DNA of 64,000 nucleotides, taken from Chloroflexota bacterium. GTDB lineage: Bacteria; Chloroflexota; Chloroflexia; Chloroflexales; Herpetosiphonaceae. Position 1 is the first letter of the stretch. Each line of letters starts with the position of its first letter. The notes under the pieces were generated by a model that did not search any database, was not told the DNA's origin, and saw only the letters and a program-made list of their open reading frames with translations. Positions 25,990 through 34,395 of the stretch are shown here, piece by piece. Both the position numbers and the translations under genes were made by a program. The stretch is taken from assembly GCA_020161265.1 (NCBI GenBank), contig JAIUOC010000013.1:1-64000 (forward strand), given 5' to 3'.

Positions 25990-28900
25990 ATGGCCAATCT
26001 GATCAAAGAAGCCCAGATCGAAGCTCAAACTTTAGCGCTCTTAGAACAGATCTATGGCTATCAACTGCTGAATTGTCATACGCCCGATCGCGAAGACCTC
26101 AACGATGGGACAGGTCGCAGTAGCAAACGCCAAGTCGTGCTGCCCGGGCGTTTGCAAACAATGGCGCGGCAACTCAACCCACACATCCCGCCAGCCAGCA
26201 TCGACGAAGCACTTGGGCCGTTGATCAACGACCTGCGCCAAGCCCAAGATTTGCTCAGCGCCAACTACGAACTCTACCAACTCATCCGCGATGGCATTAT
26301 CGTGAGCTACCCCGATGCCAACAACCAAACCGTGCATGATCGGCTCAAACTGATTAATTTTGATCAGCCTGAGGCCAACGAATTTCTCGCGGTTTCGCAA
26401 CTTTGGATTCAAGGCCAACTTGACTATCGCCGCCCCGACATTTTGCTGTATATCAACGGCCTGCCGCTGGTATTTATCGAACTCAAAAACTCCAATATTG
26501 CTTTGCACACCGCCTACCGCGAAAACTTAACCAACTACAAACATGATATCCCGCAACTCTTTCTGACCAACGCCATCTGTATTCTTTCGAACGCGATTGA
26601 AAGCAAGCTTGGTAGCTTCACTGCCGATTGGAGCCATTTTTTCAACTGGCTACGCGTCGAAGACGAAAGCAGCAAAATTGATCGTCAAGCCATCCAAGAG
26701 CAAGCGATCAGCCTAGAGCTAGTGCTGGCGGGGCTATGTGCCAAAGCCAAACTACTCGACTACATCGAAAACTTCATCATCTACCACAACCAACAGCAAA
26801 AGATTATTGCCCAAAACCACCAATTTATCGGGGTCAATCATGCCATCGAGCGTTTTACCAATCGCGCCGAGCTTGGCGGCAAATTAGGCGTTTTTTGGCA
26901 TACCCAAGGCTCGGGCAAAAGCTTTTCGATGGTGTTTTATGTGCGTAAAATCCTGCGCAAACTAGGCGGCAACTTCACTTTTCTAATCATCACCGACCGC
27001 GACGATTTGGATCGCCAGATCTATCGGACGTTTCTCAACACCGAAACGGTTAGTGCCAATGAGGCTGCCCAGCCCACTAATCGAGCCGGGTTACGCACAT
27101 TTTTAGGCCAGCAGAAACGCCTGATTTTCAGCCTGATTCAAAAATTTGGCTACGACAAAGGCAAAGCCTACCCAGTGTTATCAACTCGCGCTGATATTGT
27201 GGTGATTGTGGATGAAGCCCATCGCAGCCAATACCAAGCCTTGGGCGATAACATGCGCCAAGGCCTGCCGAATGCCCAATTTCTGGCCTTTACGGGCACA
27301 CCTTTACTGGGCAAAGAGCGCAAAACCAATGCCTGGTTTGGCAATTACGTTTCCGAATACAATTTTCAACAATCGATCGATGATGGCGCGACGGTGCCAT
27401 TATTCTACGAAAAGCGCGTTCCCGAAGTGCTGATTCACAACGATGCCCTGAACGAAGAATTCTACGCGATTCTCGAAGATGAACACCTGGATGATGCCCA
27501 ACAAGCCCGCTTAGAACGCCAATTTGCCAGCGAAATTCAAATTATCAAGCGCGATGATCGGCTTGAAACCATCGCCCAAGATATTGTCTATCATCTGCCT
27601 CGGCGCGGCTATTTGGGCAAAGCCATGGTAATTTGTGTCGATAAATTTACCGCAGTAACCATGTACAACAAAGTGCAAGCCCACTGGAAAAGCGCCATCA
27701 GAGCATTGCATCGCCAAATCAGCGCAACCAACGATCAAGCACTGAAGGCACAACTTAAACAACAACTTGATTATATGCGCCAGCTTGAAATGGCCGTGGT
27801 TATCAGCGAAGAAGCAGGCGAACTTGAAAAATTCCAGCAAGTAGGCCTGAATATTGCGCCTCATCGTCAACGCCTGCAAAAGCTCGATGAGCATGGCCAT
27901 GATCTTGAGCACAACTTCAAAGATCCGCGCCATGCACTCCAAGTGGTGTTTGTCTGTTCGATGTGGCTGACTGGCTTCGATGCGCCGACGGTCTCGACCC
28001 TCTACCTTGATAAACCGCTGAAAGACCACAGCCTGATGCAAACGATTGCGCGTGCCAATCGGGTTTCGGCCTATACGATCAACAACGTCAGCAAACTCAA
28101 TGGCGAAATCATCGATTACTACAATGTATTTCGCAATATGCAACAAGCCTTGCAGGCCTATGCCCAAGGCACAGCTGGATTGCGTGATATGCCAGTTCGC
28201 GAAAAAAGCGAGCTATTTCGGCTCTTCGATCAAGCGCTTGAAGAAGCCAAACTTTTTTGCCAAACGAACGGGATCACGATTGAAGCACTGCAAGCGAGCT
28301 TAGGAACATTTGAACAACTGAACCTATTGAATGCAGCGGCTGATACTCTTTTAGCCAATGATCAACGGCGCAAAACCTTTTATGTCTATCATAATACTGT
28401 TAGAGCATTATACGAAGCCTGCAAGCCTGAAATTATGCAACAAGCGCGGCGCAAGCCCCTACTCGTTTTCGATTATCTGCGCGAAATGCTTGATGCACGG
28501 TTGTATCAACCTGATAATTCAGCGCTCAACCAACGAATTGGCAACTTGCTTGATGAAAGCATTGCGGTTGACAATCAGGGCGAACATGTACGCGAGCAGC
28601 AAGCAAACTACCAAATTATTCCTACTAGCCAAGCCTGGGATTTGAGCAAACTCGATTTTGCTCAGCTGAACAATACATTTAAACAAACGCCGTTTAAACA
28701 TTTGCACATTAGCGATCTACGCGCCTTTATTGAGCAAAAATTAGCCAGCATGCTCAAAACCAACCACAATCGGGTTGATTTTGTTCAACGGCTGCAAGCA
28801 ATTATCGACAGCTACAATGCAGGTGGTAGCACCACCGATCACTATTTCAAGCAGCTAGTCGAATTTACCAAAGATCTGCAACAAGAAACCGAGCGCCATC

Positions 28901-29220
28901 TACGAGAGGGCTTAACCGAGAGCGAATTAGAAATCTTCGATATTCTGAAACAGCCAAGCATGAGCCAAGCCGACGAGCAGCGGGTCAAACTTGCCGCCAA
29001 AGCGTTGATTGAACGGCTACGCAGCCAGCAACCAAAAGTGTTGATTGCCGATTGGTACAAACATCAACAAAGCCGAATGGTTGTTGAGAATACCCTAGAG
29101 GCTGTGCTAGATGATACACTCCCAAGAAGTTACACTGAAGAAATTTTTCGTGCCAAGAGCAAAGCGATTTATCAACTGTTGATTGATCGGGCGGTGCAAG
29201 GCCAACAATGGGCCGCCTAA
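25990..29220 (+). CDS. hsdR: type I RM restriction subunit HsdR
   Basis: A 1076-residue motor-nuclease. The N-terminal HSDR_N domain has the PD-(D/E)xK nuclease motif 'YRRPDILLYINGLPLVFIE' leading into LK (about residues 138-158). Walker A is 'HTQGSGKSFS' (about 302), the DEAD-box motif 'VIVDEAHRSQ' (about 406) and motif III 'AFTGTPL'. The helicase C-lobe contains 'MWLTGFDAPTVSTLYLDKP' and 'QTIARANRV'. It translocates DNA and cuts away from the unmethylated site in complex with HsdM and HsdS. An aggagcc site precedes the ATG 23 nt after hsdS, so the three genes form one operon. The reading frame is intact. Confidence 0.96.
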   Translation: MANLIKEAQIEAQTLALLEQIYGYQLLNCHTPDREDLNDGTGRSSKRQVVLPGRLQTMARQLNPHIPPASIDEALGPLINDLRQAQDLLSANYELYQLIRDGIIVSYPDANNQTVHDRLKLINFDQPEANEFLAVSQLWIQGQLDYRRPDILLYINGLPLVFIELKNSNIALHTAYRENLTNYKHDIPQLFLTNAICILSNAIESKLGSFTADWSHFFNWLRVEDESSKIDRQAIQEQAISLELVLAGLCAKAKLLDYIENFIIYHNQQQKIIAQNHQFIGVNHAIERFTNRAELGGKLGVFWHTQGSGKSFSMVFYVRKILRKLGGNFTFLIITDRDDLDRQIYRTFLNTETVSANEAAQPTNRAGLRTFLGQQKRLIFSLIQKFGYDKGKAYPVLSTRADIVVIVDEAHRSQYQALGDNMRQGLPNAQFLAFTGTPLLGKERKTNAWFGNYVSEYNFQQSIDDGATVPLFYEKRVPEVLIHNDALNEEFYAILEDEHLDDAQQARLERQFASEIQIIKRDDRLETIAQDIVYHLPRRGYLGKAMVICVDKFTAVTMYNKVQAHWKSAIRALHRQISATNDQALKAQLKQQLDYMRQLEMAVVISEEAGELEKFQQVGLNIAPHRQRLQKLDEHGHDLEHNFKDPRHALQVVFVCSMWLTGFDAPTVSTLYLDKPLKDHSLMQTIARANRVSAYTINNVSKLNGEIIDYYNVFRNMQQALQAYAQGTAGLRDMPVREKSELFRLFDQALEEAKLFCQTNGITIEALQASLGTFEQLNLLNAAADTLLANDQRRKTFYVYHNTVRALYEACKPEIMQQARRKPLLVFDYLREMLDARLYQPDNSALNQRIGNLLDESIAVDNQGEHVREQQANYQIIPTSQAWDLSKLDFAQLNNTFKQTPFKHLHISDLRAFIEQKLASMLKTNHNRVDFVQRLQAIIDSYNAGGSTTDHYFKQLVEFTKDLQQETERHLREGLTESELEIFDILKQPSMSQADEQRVKLAAKALIERLRSQQPKVLIADWYKHQQSRMVVENTLEAVLDDTLPRSYTEEIFRAKSKAIYQLLIDRAVQGQQWAA

Positions 29221-29295
29221 ACCAGCTTGCGCCAACGGGCACTCGGCCCACGCCCAAGCGGTCTTTCGACCATTAAAAATCAATGAGAAGAGGTA

Positions 29296-29343
29296 ATGAA
29301 ATCGCAAATTATAGGTAAAAGTATCAATCTATTACCTATATAA
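29296..29343 (+). CDS. possible 15-codon micro-ORF
   Basis: ATG AAA TCG ... ATA TAA encodes MKSQIIGKSINLLPI, with agaagagg 4-11 nt upstream of the ATG. Its 3' half is written within the ataggtaa inverted repeats. It could be a leader peptide or chance; nothing downstream on the plus strand would be regulated by it. Confidence 0.2.
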   Translation: MKSQIIGKSINLLPI

Positions 29344-29359
29344 GGCTACTTTTACCTAT
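29311..29359 (+). repeat. 13-bp inverted repeat with third half-site
   Basis: ataggtaaaagta (29311-29323) and its exact complement tacttttacctat (29347-29359) flank a further ttacctat copy at 29332-29339. Three 8-bp half-sites in under 50 bp look like a binding site cluster or a hairpin after hsdR. Confidence 0.7.
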
Positions 29360-29413
29360 ATGCTGCTTGCTTGCTGGCGTGGTTTGGGATGCGGAAATGC
29401 ATAAAATTAGCGT

Positions 29414-29461
29414 CGTATCAGCCATTTTTGGCTCAATGGATCGTAAGAGACGGCTGATACG
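29414..29461 (+). terminator. inverted repeat between convergent genes
   Basis: cgtatcagcc (29414-29423) pairs with ggctgatacg (29452-29461), with an inner ccatt/aatgg stem. It lies between convergent hsdR and the hydrolase and may stop transcription from both sides, but neither side has a strong T-run. Confidence 0.45.
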
Positions 29462-29487
29462 CAATAATCAATTAGGTGTACTTCAGT

Positions 29488-30297
29488 TTAGGGAGTAGCA
29501 ACACTAGTTGAATCCAGCTTGCTTAGGTAATTTTTGAAGAACGGTAATAAATCCGCTCCATCAATCATATGGCCTTTTCCAGCTAACTGATCAAAGGTCG
29601 CATTAGGAATTGCTTCGACTAATGCTTGGCCGACCTTGCGAATACCAACTGGGCTTTTTGCGCCAACCATCACATGGATTGGCACACTGCACCGCGCGGC
29701 CCGCTCAATCGGGGGCAAATCGGCAGTTAACTCCAAATCGTAGGCCAACGTCGGAGCAAGTTTAACCATAGTTTTCCAGCCAGGCATGAGTCGCATCAGC
29801 CATGCACCCACTTTTGGCATGCCAATGCCACTTAAAAAGCTGGTGATTGCTTGGACATGCTGGCCGTTGGCGAGCAACGACTCAATCTGTTTTTGCAGCA
29901 GCATATACTCAGTCTGCTCAGTTGAATCGTGAACATAGGCCGGATCATACAACACCACATGATCAACAAACTGGGGAAACTGAAGTGCAGCTTCAAGCGC
30001 CAAGACGGCCCCCGATGAATGCCCGTAGATATGTGCTTTCCCGCCAGCCCGCTCGATCAGCGCCAACAAATCCTCAAGTTCGCGGAGCGGCGTATACGGC
30101 TGGGTATCGCTGCTATCACCACGACCTCGGCGATCGTAGCTATAAACAGTAAAGGCTTGGGCGAGGGCTTTGGCATCTTTGACAATTGGAAAAAACTTAC
30201 GAAAACAGGTTGCCCCGGTAATAGAGATCAGCGGCGGGCCACTGCCATAAACATCATAGGCCAAGGTTGTGCCATCTTGTGAGCGCAATGTCTGCAT
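29488..30297 (-). CDS. alpha/beta-hydrolase
   Basis: A 269-residue alpha/beta-hydrolase fold protein. Seen: oxyanion region 'PPLISITGATCFRKF', 'YSYDRRGRGDSSD', the nucleophile elbow 'IYGHSSGAVLALEAA' (Ser about residue 98) and the C-terminal 'AGKGHMIDG' with the catalytic His. The usual acid site falls in 'VGAKSPVG', which lacks the common Asp, as in related hydrolases with a GxxSP motif. It could be an esterase, lactonase or similar; the substrate is unknown. ATG 30297 has ggagga just upstream and is preferred over the ATG at 30309. It is a single gene, convergent with hsdR. Confidence 0.82.
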   Translation of the reverse strand: MQTLRSQDGTTLAYDVYGSGPPLISITGATCFRKFFPIVKDAKALAQAFTVYSYDRRGRGDSSDTQPYTPLRELEDLLALIERAGGKAHIYGHSSGAVLALEAALQFPQFVDHVVLYDPAYVHDSTEQTEYMLLQKQIESLLANGQHVQAITSFLSGIGMPKVGAWLMRLMPGWKTMVKLAPTLAYDLELTADLPPIERAARCSVPIHVMVGAKSPVGIRKVGQALVEAIPNATFDQLAGKGHMIDGADLLPFFKNYLSKLDSTSVATP

Positions 30298-30378
30298 CCA
30301 TTCCTCCATGGCTAGCTAATCACTCACGAGTATAGCATTAACAGAACATATGATCTATATATAAAAGCGGTGCAACCC

Positions 30379-30411
30379 AAAAAAGCCCGCTCCTGCTAAG
30401 CAAGAGCGGGT
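30379..30411 (-). terminator. terminator after nicotinamidase-like gene
   Basis: On the minus strand cccgctc ... gagcggg forms a hairpin followed by CTTTTTT, 24 nt after the stop of the 30435 gene. It is a clear rho-independent terminator. Confidence 0.9.
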
Positions 30412-30434
30412 GTGGATTGAACTAACCTCAAACC

Positions 30435-31136
30435 TTATTTCAGCGCTTTGACCACTTCCACGCCATTGGCGGCCATGTGGTGCAACGAAAAAACATGATG
30501 GAAATCGCCAGGATGGGCATATAGGCCAAGTTCGCGGGCCACTTCTAGCGGCGTATCGTAGGTATCGACACATTGCGCGGGCAACACGACGCGGCGTTGT
30601 AGATTGCGGGCATTGGCATCAAGCCGCAAGAACATGGCCAATTGATACACACAGAGATCCGAGCAATCGCCAGTGATAATGTAGGTATCAACTTCGGGAT
30701 GCTCAGTCACCCACGCCGGAAAACCCGTGCTCAAAGCAGCGCTCAGCGAGTTCTTTTCAAAAATCGTGAAGCTATCGGCAAAGGACAAAGCCCGTAATTC
30801 TGGCGCAGTATCAGCCTCAGACGTACCACGCACACAGTGGACTGGAAACGCACCAAACTCGACCGCATCAACAGGATGCGAATCTTGAGGCAGGATGAAA
30901 TGGCGCACACCACCAGCATGAGCTGCTTTGAATAATTCGGCAATCGGCGCGACGATGCTTTGCACCCGTGGGCTAGCTAAAGCACCATCGGTGCAAAAAC
31001 CTACAATAATATCAACACAGGTCACCGCCACCCGATCAGCCCCATCGATCAATAAATCGTCGAGTGGCAATTCGGGCAAGTTGGCATACCAATCATCCAA
31101 ATATTCCAAAAATGCTTGGCTATTGTTCGCGAGCAT
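30435..31136 (-). CDS. isochorismatase-fold hydrolase, nicotinamidase-like
   Basis: A 233-residue cysteine hydrolase. The catalytic Asp is in 'TCVDIIVGFCTDGAL', Lys in 'TIFEKNSLSA', and Cys in 'ITGDCSDLCVYQLA'. Metal-type and substrate residues appear in 'LPQDSHPVDAVEFGAFPVHC'. The D-K-C triad and DSH motif match nicotinamidase (PncA), which turns nicotinamide into nicotinate, although the family also contains isochorismatases and other amidases. It is followed upstream (in transcription order) by NAD synthase and an NrtR-type regulator, which favours an NAD-salvage role. It ends in a strong terminator. Spacing to nadE is a repeat-filled 87 bp. Confidence 0.78.
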   Translation of the reverse strand: MLANNSQAFLEYLDDWYANLPELPLDDLLIDGADRVAVTCVDIIVGFCTDGALASPRVQSIVAPIAELFKAAHAGGVRHFILPQDSHPVDAVEFGAFPVHCVRGTSEADTAPELRALSFADSFTIFEKNSLSAALSTGFPAWVTEHPEVDTYIITGDCSDLCVYQLAMFLRLDANARNLQRRVVLPAQCVDTYDTPLEVARELGLYAHPGDFHHVFSLHHMAANGVEVVKALK

Positions 31137-31149
31137 AAAAACTCCTTGA

Positions 31150-31223
31150 AATTATGAAGTATGAGGGATGAATTATGAATGGGGATTTCGTTTTCATCCT
31201 TCATAATTCACCCTTCATAATTT
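31150..31223. repeat. epsilon inverted-repeat element C
   Basis: Left arm 31150-31179 is made of degenerate tandem units (aattatga, agtatga, gggatga). The right arm 31193-31223 is the reverse-complement version (ttcatcc, ttcataatt). The loop is about 13 nt. It fills nearly the whole spacer between nadE and the nicotinamidase-like gene. Confidence 0.85.
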
Positions 31224-33092
31224 CTAATAATCGACTGGCCGCAAGTAGTATTCGCCGATGGCAGTGCTTGAGAGCATGGCAGTGCTAGGCAAATGGCGTT
31301 TCCAGTGAGTCGAATTGACCCGCCGTTGAACAATTGCTACTTCATCGGGATTGAAACCACGCGCCACCAATTGCTCAGGTCGATAACCGCTCAACAAATA
31401 GGCCAACACCCGATCAGCCTTGCGATACGAGATGCCAAAATCATCTTCATCGGTTTGGCCAACCACCAAATCAGCCGAAGCTGGCTTATGCACAATCACA
31501 TCGGGTACGCCGATCGCCGAAGCCAATTCCCAAACTTGGGTCTTGAACAAGTCGCCCAAAGGATTGACTGGTGGAGCATCATCGGCATGCCACGTGTAAT
31601 AGCCAAATAAACGCTCGGTTTTGTTACCAGTGCCAATCGGAATACAACCGAGCTTTTGCGATTGATCAAACAGCACAATCATACGGGTGCGAGCCATCAC
31701 ATTGCCCCGCCGTCGGCCATCAGCATCTGGCTCAAAGCTCAAATAGCCTTCAACTGCGTTAGTAATTTCGATCGTGCGATGCTGAATGCCTAGATCGTCA
31801 ATCACCAACTGGGCATGATCTAGACTATCCGAGGATGAGGTGCGATAGGGCATACGCACGGCGAGCACATTTTCAGCGCCAAAGGCCTTGGCACATAAAT
31901 AGGTGGTTAGAGCCGAATCAACCCCGCCCGAAAGCCCAATCACAACTTGTTTAAAGCCACGCCGAAAGCCAACTTCATCGCGCAAAAACTCGACCAGCCA
32001 ATTAATCGTCAATTCAGGATTGATCCGTAGTGGCTCGTCGCTCTCAGGATCAAAGCGTGGCGCAGCAATAATTGGGAAGCTTTGCTTGCCAACTGTGGCT
32101 TTGGCCCGCTTTTCGCCCTCGCTATCGACGGTGCGTTGATACGAACTGGCATCGCTTAGGCCTTGCGAATCGCTAGAAAGCGCTGAATCCCACGTGCTTG
32201 GGCGATGTTGGCCCTCGCTGGCAGCATGCACATCGCGCAACATAAAGGGCAAACGTTCTTCCAAATCGGCCAACAACGGCAAATCAGCGCGGGCCAAGGT
32301 CAAATCGCTGAGATCAATATCGACCAAGATTACTGCTTCCGACCACAATGGAGCGCGGGCACGTTCATCGGAGCGTGGGCCAACCACAACTGAACCACCA
32401 GCAAAACCCTTGCCACCTTCAAAGCCGACAATTTGGCAAACTGCCAGATAGACCCCATGCTCGCCAGCAATCTCACGAATCCGATCATCCCAACGGGCGA
32501 GGTTGCTCGGACGATCTTCGTTGGCTCCACGGGCAGGCGAAGCACTGACGACGTAGAGCATTTGCGCCCCATCAAGCGCTGCGACCGTGCCGCTCAGCGA
32601 GTGCCATGCATCCTCGCAAATTAAGATTGCCACTCGCCCAAAACGCGTATCGAAGGCCGCAATTTGGCGGCCAGCCTCAACAAAACGCGCTTCATCAAAC
32701 ACGCCGTAGGTTGGCAAAAACATCTTGCGATGCACATGGCGAATGCCCGCCAAGCTGTGATCGCTGCCAAGCGTGGCATACAGAGCGCTATTGTAAAAAC
32801 GTTCGCGCCAACGTTCGTAAAAGCCAATCACAATATCGAGGGCTGGTGCATCGGCTCCGCGTGCCGCCAAATAGGTTTGTTGCAAATCGTGAAACAATTG
32901 GCCTGCGGTGACTGCCTGCTCACGCACACCACCCTCAAGGAAATAGCCAGTTAAGGCGGTTTCAGGCAACATCAGCACATCGGGCTGACGTTCGGCGGTG
33001 CCAAGTTGGGCGAAAATTTCACCAAGCCGCGCCAAATTAACGGCATAATGCCCTTTGCGTGGGCGAAATTGAGCTAAAGCTAAAGTGTACAT
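31224..33092 (-). CDS. nadE: glutamine-dependent NAD+ synthase
   Basis: About 622 residues in two domains. The N-terminal nitrilase-type glutaminase (about 1-290) has Glu in 'LMLPETALTGYF', Lys in 'VHRKMFLPTYG' and Cys in 'VAILICEDAWHS'. The C-terminal NAD synthase (about 350-622) has the ATP-pyrophosphatase loop 'VVIGLSGGVDSALTTY'. It amidates deamido-NAD using ammonia from glutamine, the last step of NAD synthesis. Between the domains is an unusually long polar Ser-rich linker (about 305-350). ATG 33092 is used; a GTG 6 nt upstream is also possible. It sits between the nicotinamidase-like gene and the NrtR-like regulator. Confidence 0.93.
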   Translation of the reverse strand: MYTLALAQFRPRKGHYAVNLARLGEIFAQLGTAERQPDVLMLPETALTGYFLEGGVREQAVTAGQLFHDLQQTYLAARGADAPALDIVIGFYERWRERFYNSALYATLGSDHSLAGIRHVHRKMFLPTYGVFDEARFVEAGRQIAAFDTRFGRVAILICEDAWHSLSGTVAALDGAQMLYVVSASPARGANEDRPSNLARWDDRIREIAGEHGVYLAVCQIVGFEGGKGFAGGSVVVGPRSDERARAPLWSEAVILVDIDLSDLTLARADLPLLADLEERLPFMLRDVHAASEGQHRPSTWDSALSSDSQGLSDASSYQRTVDSEGEKRAKATVGKQSFPIIAAPRFDPESDEPLRINPELTINWLVEFLRDEVGFRRGFKQVVIGLSGGVDSALTTYLCAKAFGAENVLAVRMPYRTSSSDSLDHAQLVIDDLGIQHRTIEITNAVEGYLSFEPDADGRRRGNVMARTRMIVLFDQSQKLGCIPIGTGNKTERLFGYYTWHADDAPPVNPLGDLFKTQVWELASAIGVPDVIVHKPASADLVVGQTDEDDFGISYRKADRVLAYLLSGYRPEQLVARGFNPDEVAIVQRRVNSTHWKRHLPSTAMLSSTAIGEYYLRPVDY

Positions 33093-33110
33093 AAACACCC
33101 CGTAGTATTA

Positions 33111-33342
33111 AGGATGAAGGATGAGGGTTGAAGGATGAATAACTTCTAAAAGAGTTTTTTGTTCATCCTTCTGTCGAGAAAATTAATAATCAATCGAACC
33201 TAACCCTTTTCGTTCATCCTTCGGGTAATCGATTATCTGTTACAAAGATCCAACTATGAACATTTTGGAGCAAGCCTTGATTTAAGGCTTAAGCGTCAAG
33301 CCTGAAAGATTTTTCATCCCTCATCCTTCATAATTTATCCTT
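33111..33342. repeat. epsilon inverted-repeat element D
   Basis: Left arm 33111-33139 (aggatga, aggatgagggttga) and right arm 33311-33342 (ttcatccctcatcc, ttcataattt) are inverted. Extra ttcatcctt units in the same direction as the right arm lie at 33162-33170 and 33212-33220. The rest of the 254-bp nadE-nrtR spacer, about 33225-33310, is AT-rich unique sequence with an inner aagccttgatttaaggctt hairpin (33273-33291). No promoter is obvious. Confidence 0.8.
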
Positions 33343-33346
33343 GTAT

Positions 33347-34069
33347 TTATTGTTCGTCCTTCTTTTTGGCTTCGCGGTAGCGAAACACAAAATCGCCCTC
33401 GATGCGTGAATCGCGGAAGCGGTAGAGGCGAGCTGGTCGGCCTCGGCTATTTAGCAATTTGCCAGTATCTTCAAGCAAATCGGAATCACGCAGTTTGCGA
33501 TAGAAATTGGCCTTATCGAGCTGCTCGCCCAAGATCTCTTCGTAAATCCGCTTGAGTTTGGGCAAGCTAAATTCCTTGGGTAGCAATTGAAAGGCCAAAG
33601 TGGTGTATTCCAGCTTCGAGCGCAAGCGATCAATTGCAAAGCGCAGAATCTTTTCATGATCGAAGGCCAAGTCCTTGGGCAGTTCATCGACTGGAAACCA
33701 ACAAACATCATTCGATTCGTCGGAAACTTGCAAAGCTTGCTCTTCGGTGCGAATTAAGGCAAAATAGGCCACGCTAATCACGCGGGTTCGTGGGTCGCGC
33801 CCAGGATCACCGAAGGTATACAGCTGCTCCATATACACATCGTGAACGCCCGTTTCTTCCTCCAACTCGCGCCGAGCAGCCATTTCCAACGATTCATCCA
33901 TGTTGACAAAGCCACCAGGAATAGCCCAATGTTCGGCGTAGGGCCAATGTTTGCGCTGCACCATCAGCACATGCAAACGGCCACTGCGCAAGCCAAATAT
34001 CACCACATCGACCGTTACAGAAGGCCGTTCATATTTTGTCGCATCGTAGTTTTCAGCAGTTTCTGTCAT
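33347..34069 (-). CDS. nrtR: NrtR-type Nudix/winged-helix regulator
   Basis: About 240 residues. The N-terminal Nudix domain (about 15-145) contains 'GLRSGRLHVLMVQRKHWPY' and the Nudix box between 'WAIPGGFVNMDESLEMAA' and 'RRELEEETGV'. The C-terminal domain has 'FSLPKLKRIYEEILGEQLDK', 'ANFYRKLRDSDLLEDTGK' and 'SRGRPARLYRFR', the signature of the NrtR winged helix. NrtR proteins repress NAD-synthesis genes and sense ADP-ribose or related nucleotides. ATG 34069 with taggagc upstream is chosen over an upstream frame. Adjacent nadE and a nicotinamidase-like gene are fitting targets, and a palindrome covers its own start site. Confidence 0.9.
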   Translation of the reverse strand: MTETAENYDATKYERPSVTVDVVIFGLRSGRLHVLMVQRKHWPYAEHWAIPGGFVNMDESLEMAARRELEEETGVHDVYMEQLYTFGDPGRDPRTRVISVAYFALIRTEEQALQVSDESNDVCWFPVDELPKDLAFDHEKILRFAIDRLRSKLEYTTLAFQLLPKEFSLPKLKRIYEEILGEQLDKANFYRKLRDSDLLEDTGKLLNSRGRPARLYRFRDSRIEGDFVFRYREAKKKDEQ

Positions 34070-34083
34070 AGCTGCTCCTAATA

Positions 34084-34098
34084 GTGTTATTATGACAC
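34084..34098. promoter_or_regulatory. putative NrtR operator
   Basis: GTGTTATTATGACAC is an imperfect palindrome, GTGTYAT-N-ATRACAC, placed just downstream of the -10 box and over the predicted start point of nrtR. This is the position expected for autorepression. I did not find a second copy before nadE or the nicotinamidase-like gene. Confidence 0.6.
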
Positions 34099-34100
34099 AA

Positions 34101-34129
34101 AGTATAAACATGAATTGAGCAGTTGTCAA
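34101..34129 (-). promoter_or_regulatory. nrtR promoter
   Basis: TTGACA (34124-34129), exactly 17-nt spacer, TATACT (34101-34106) on the minus strand: a near-consensus housekeeping promoter 32 nt before the nrtR start codon. Confidence 0.85.
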
Positions 34130-34140
34130 TAGGGAGTATT

Positions 34141-34338
34141 GAGGGCTAGGGGTCAGGATTCAGGGGCTAGGGGTCAGGGAATCAGAATCTCAGCTTATTG
34201 GCTGTAGGTTAGCCCTTCGCTCGCTCTGCGCCTCAGCGTTAACGTTTGATCCACGAAGAACACGAAGAACAAGGGGCTAGATAATTACTTTGTCCAATAA
34301 TGAGGCCTGATCCCTAACCTCTGATCCCTGATCCCTCG
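34141..34338. repeat. alpha inverted-repeat element E
   Basis: Left arm 34141-34192 holds gggctaggggtcagg units. Right arm 34307-34338 holds the inverse, ctgatccctaacc and ctgatccctgatccc. Between them sit a delta module (tctgcgcctcagcgttaa, 34225-34242) and a gamma module (gatccacgaagaacacgaag, 34248-34267). This explains most of the spacer between nrtR and the hpf promoter. Confidence 0.8.
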
Positions 34339-34363
34339 CTTTTACAATCGGATGTTGGTTCTA

Positions 34364-34392
34364 TTGCGTTCACCTCATGGGCATAGTACAAT
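34364..34392 (+). promoter_or_regulatory. hpf promoter
   Basis: TTGCGT (34364-34369), 17-nt spacer, TACAAT (34387-34392). A start near 34399 gives an unusually long 5' leader of about 310 nt before the hpf start codon. Confidence 0.65.
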
Positions 34393-34395
34393 ACT

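Noticed and set aside
33225-33310. Possible second NrtR operator or promoter before nadE
   Set aside because: Only an aagccttgatttaaggctt hairpin and AT-rich sequence are visible; nothing matches the palindrome before nrtR.
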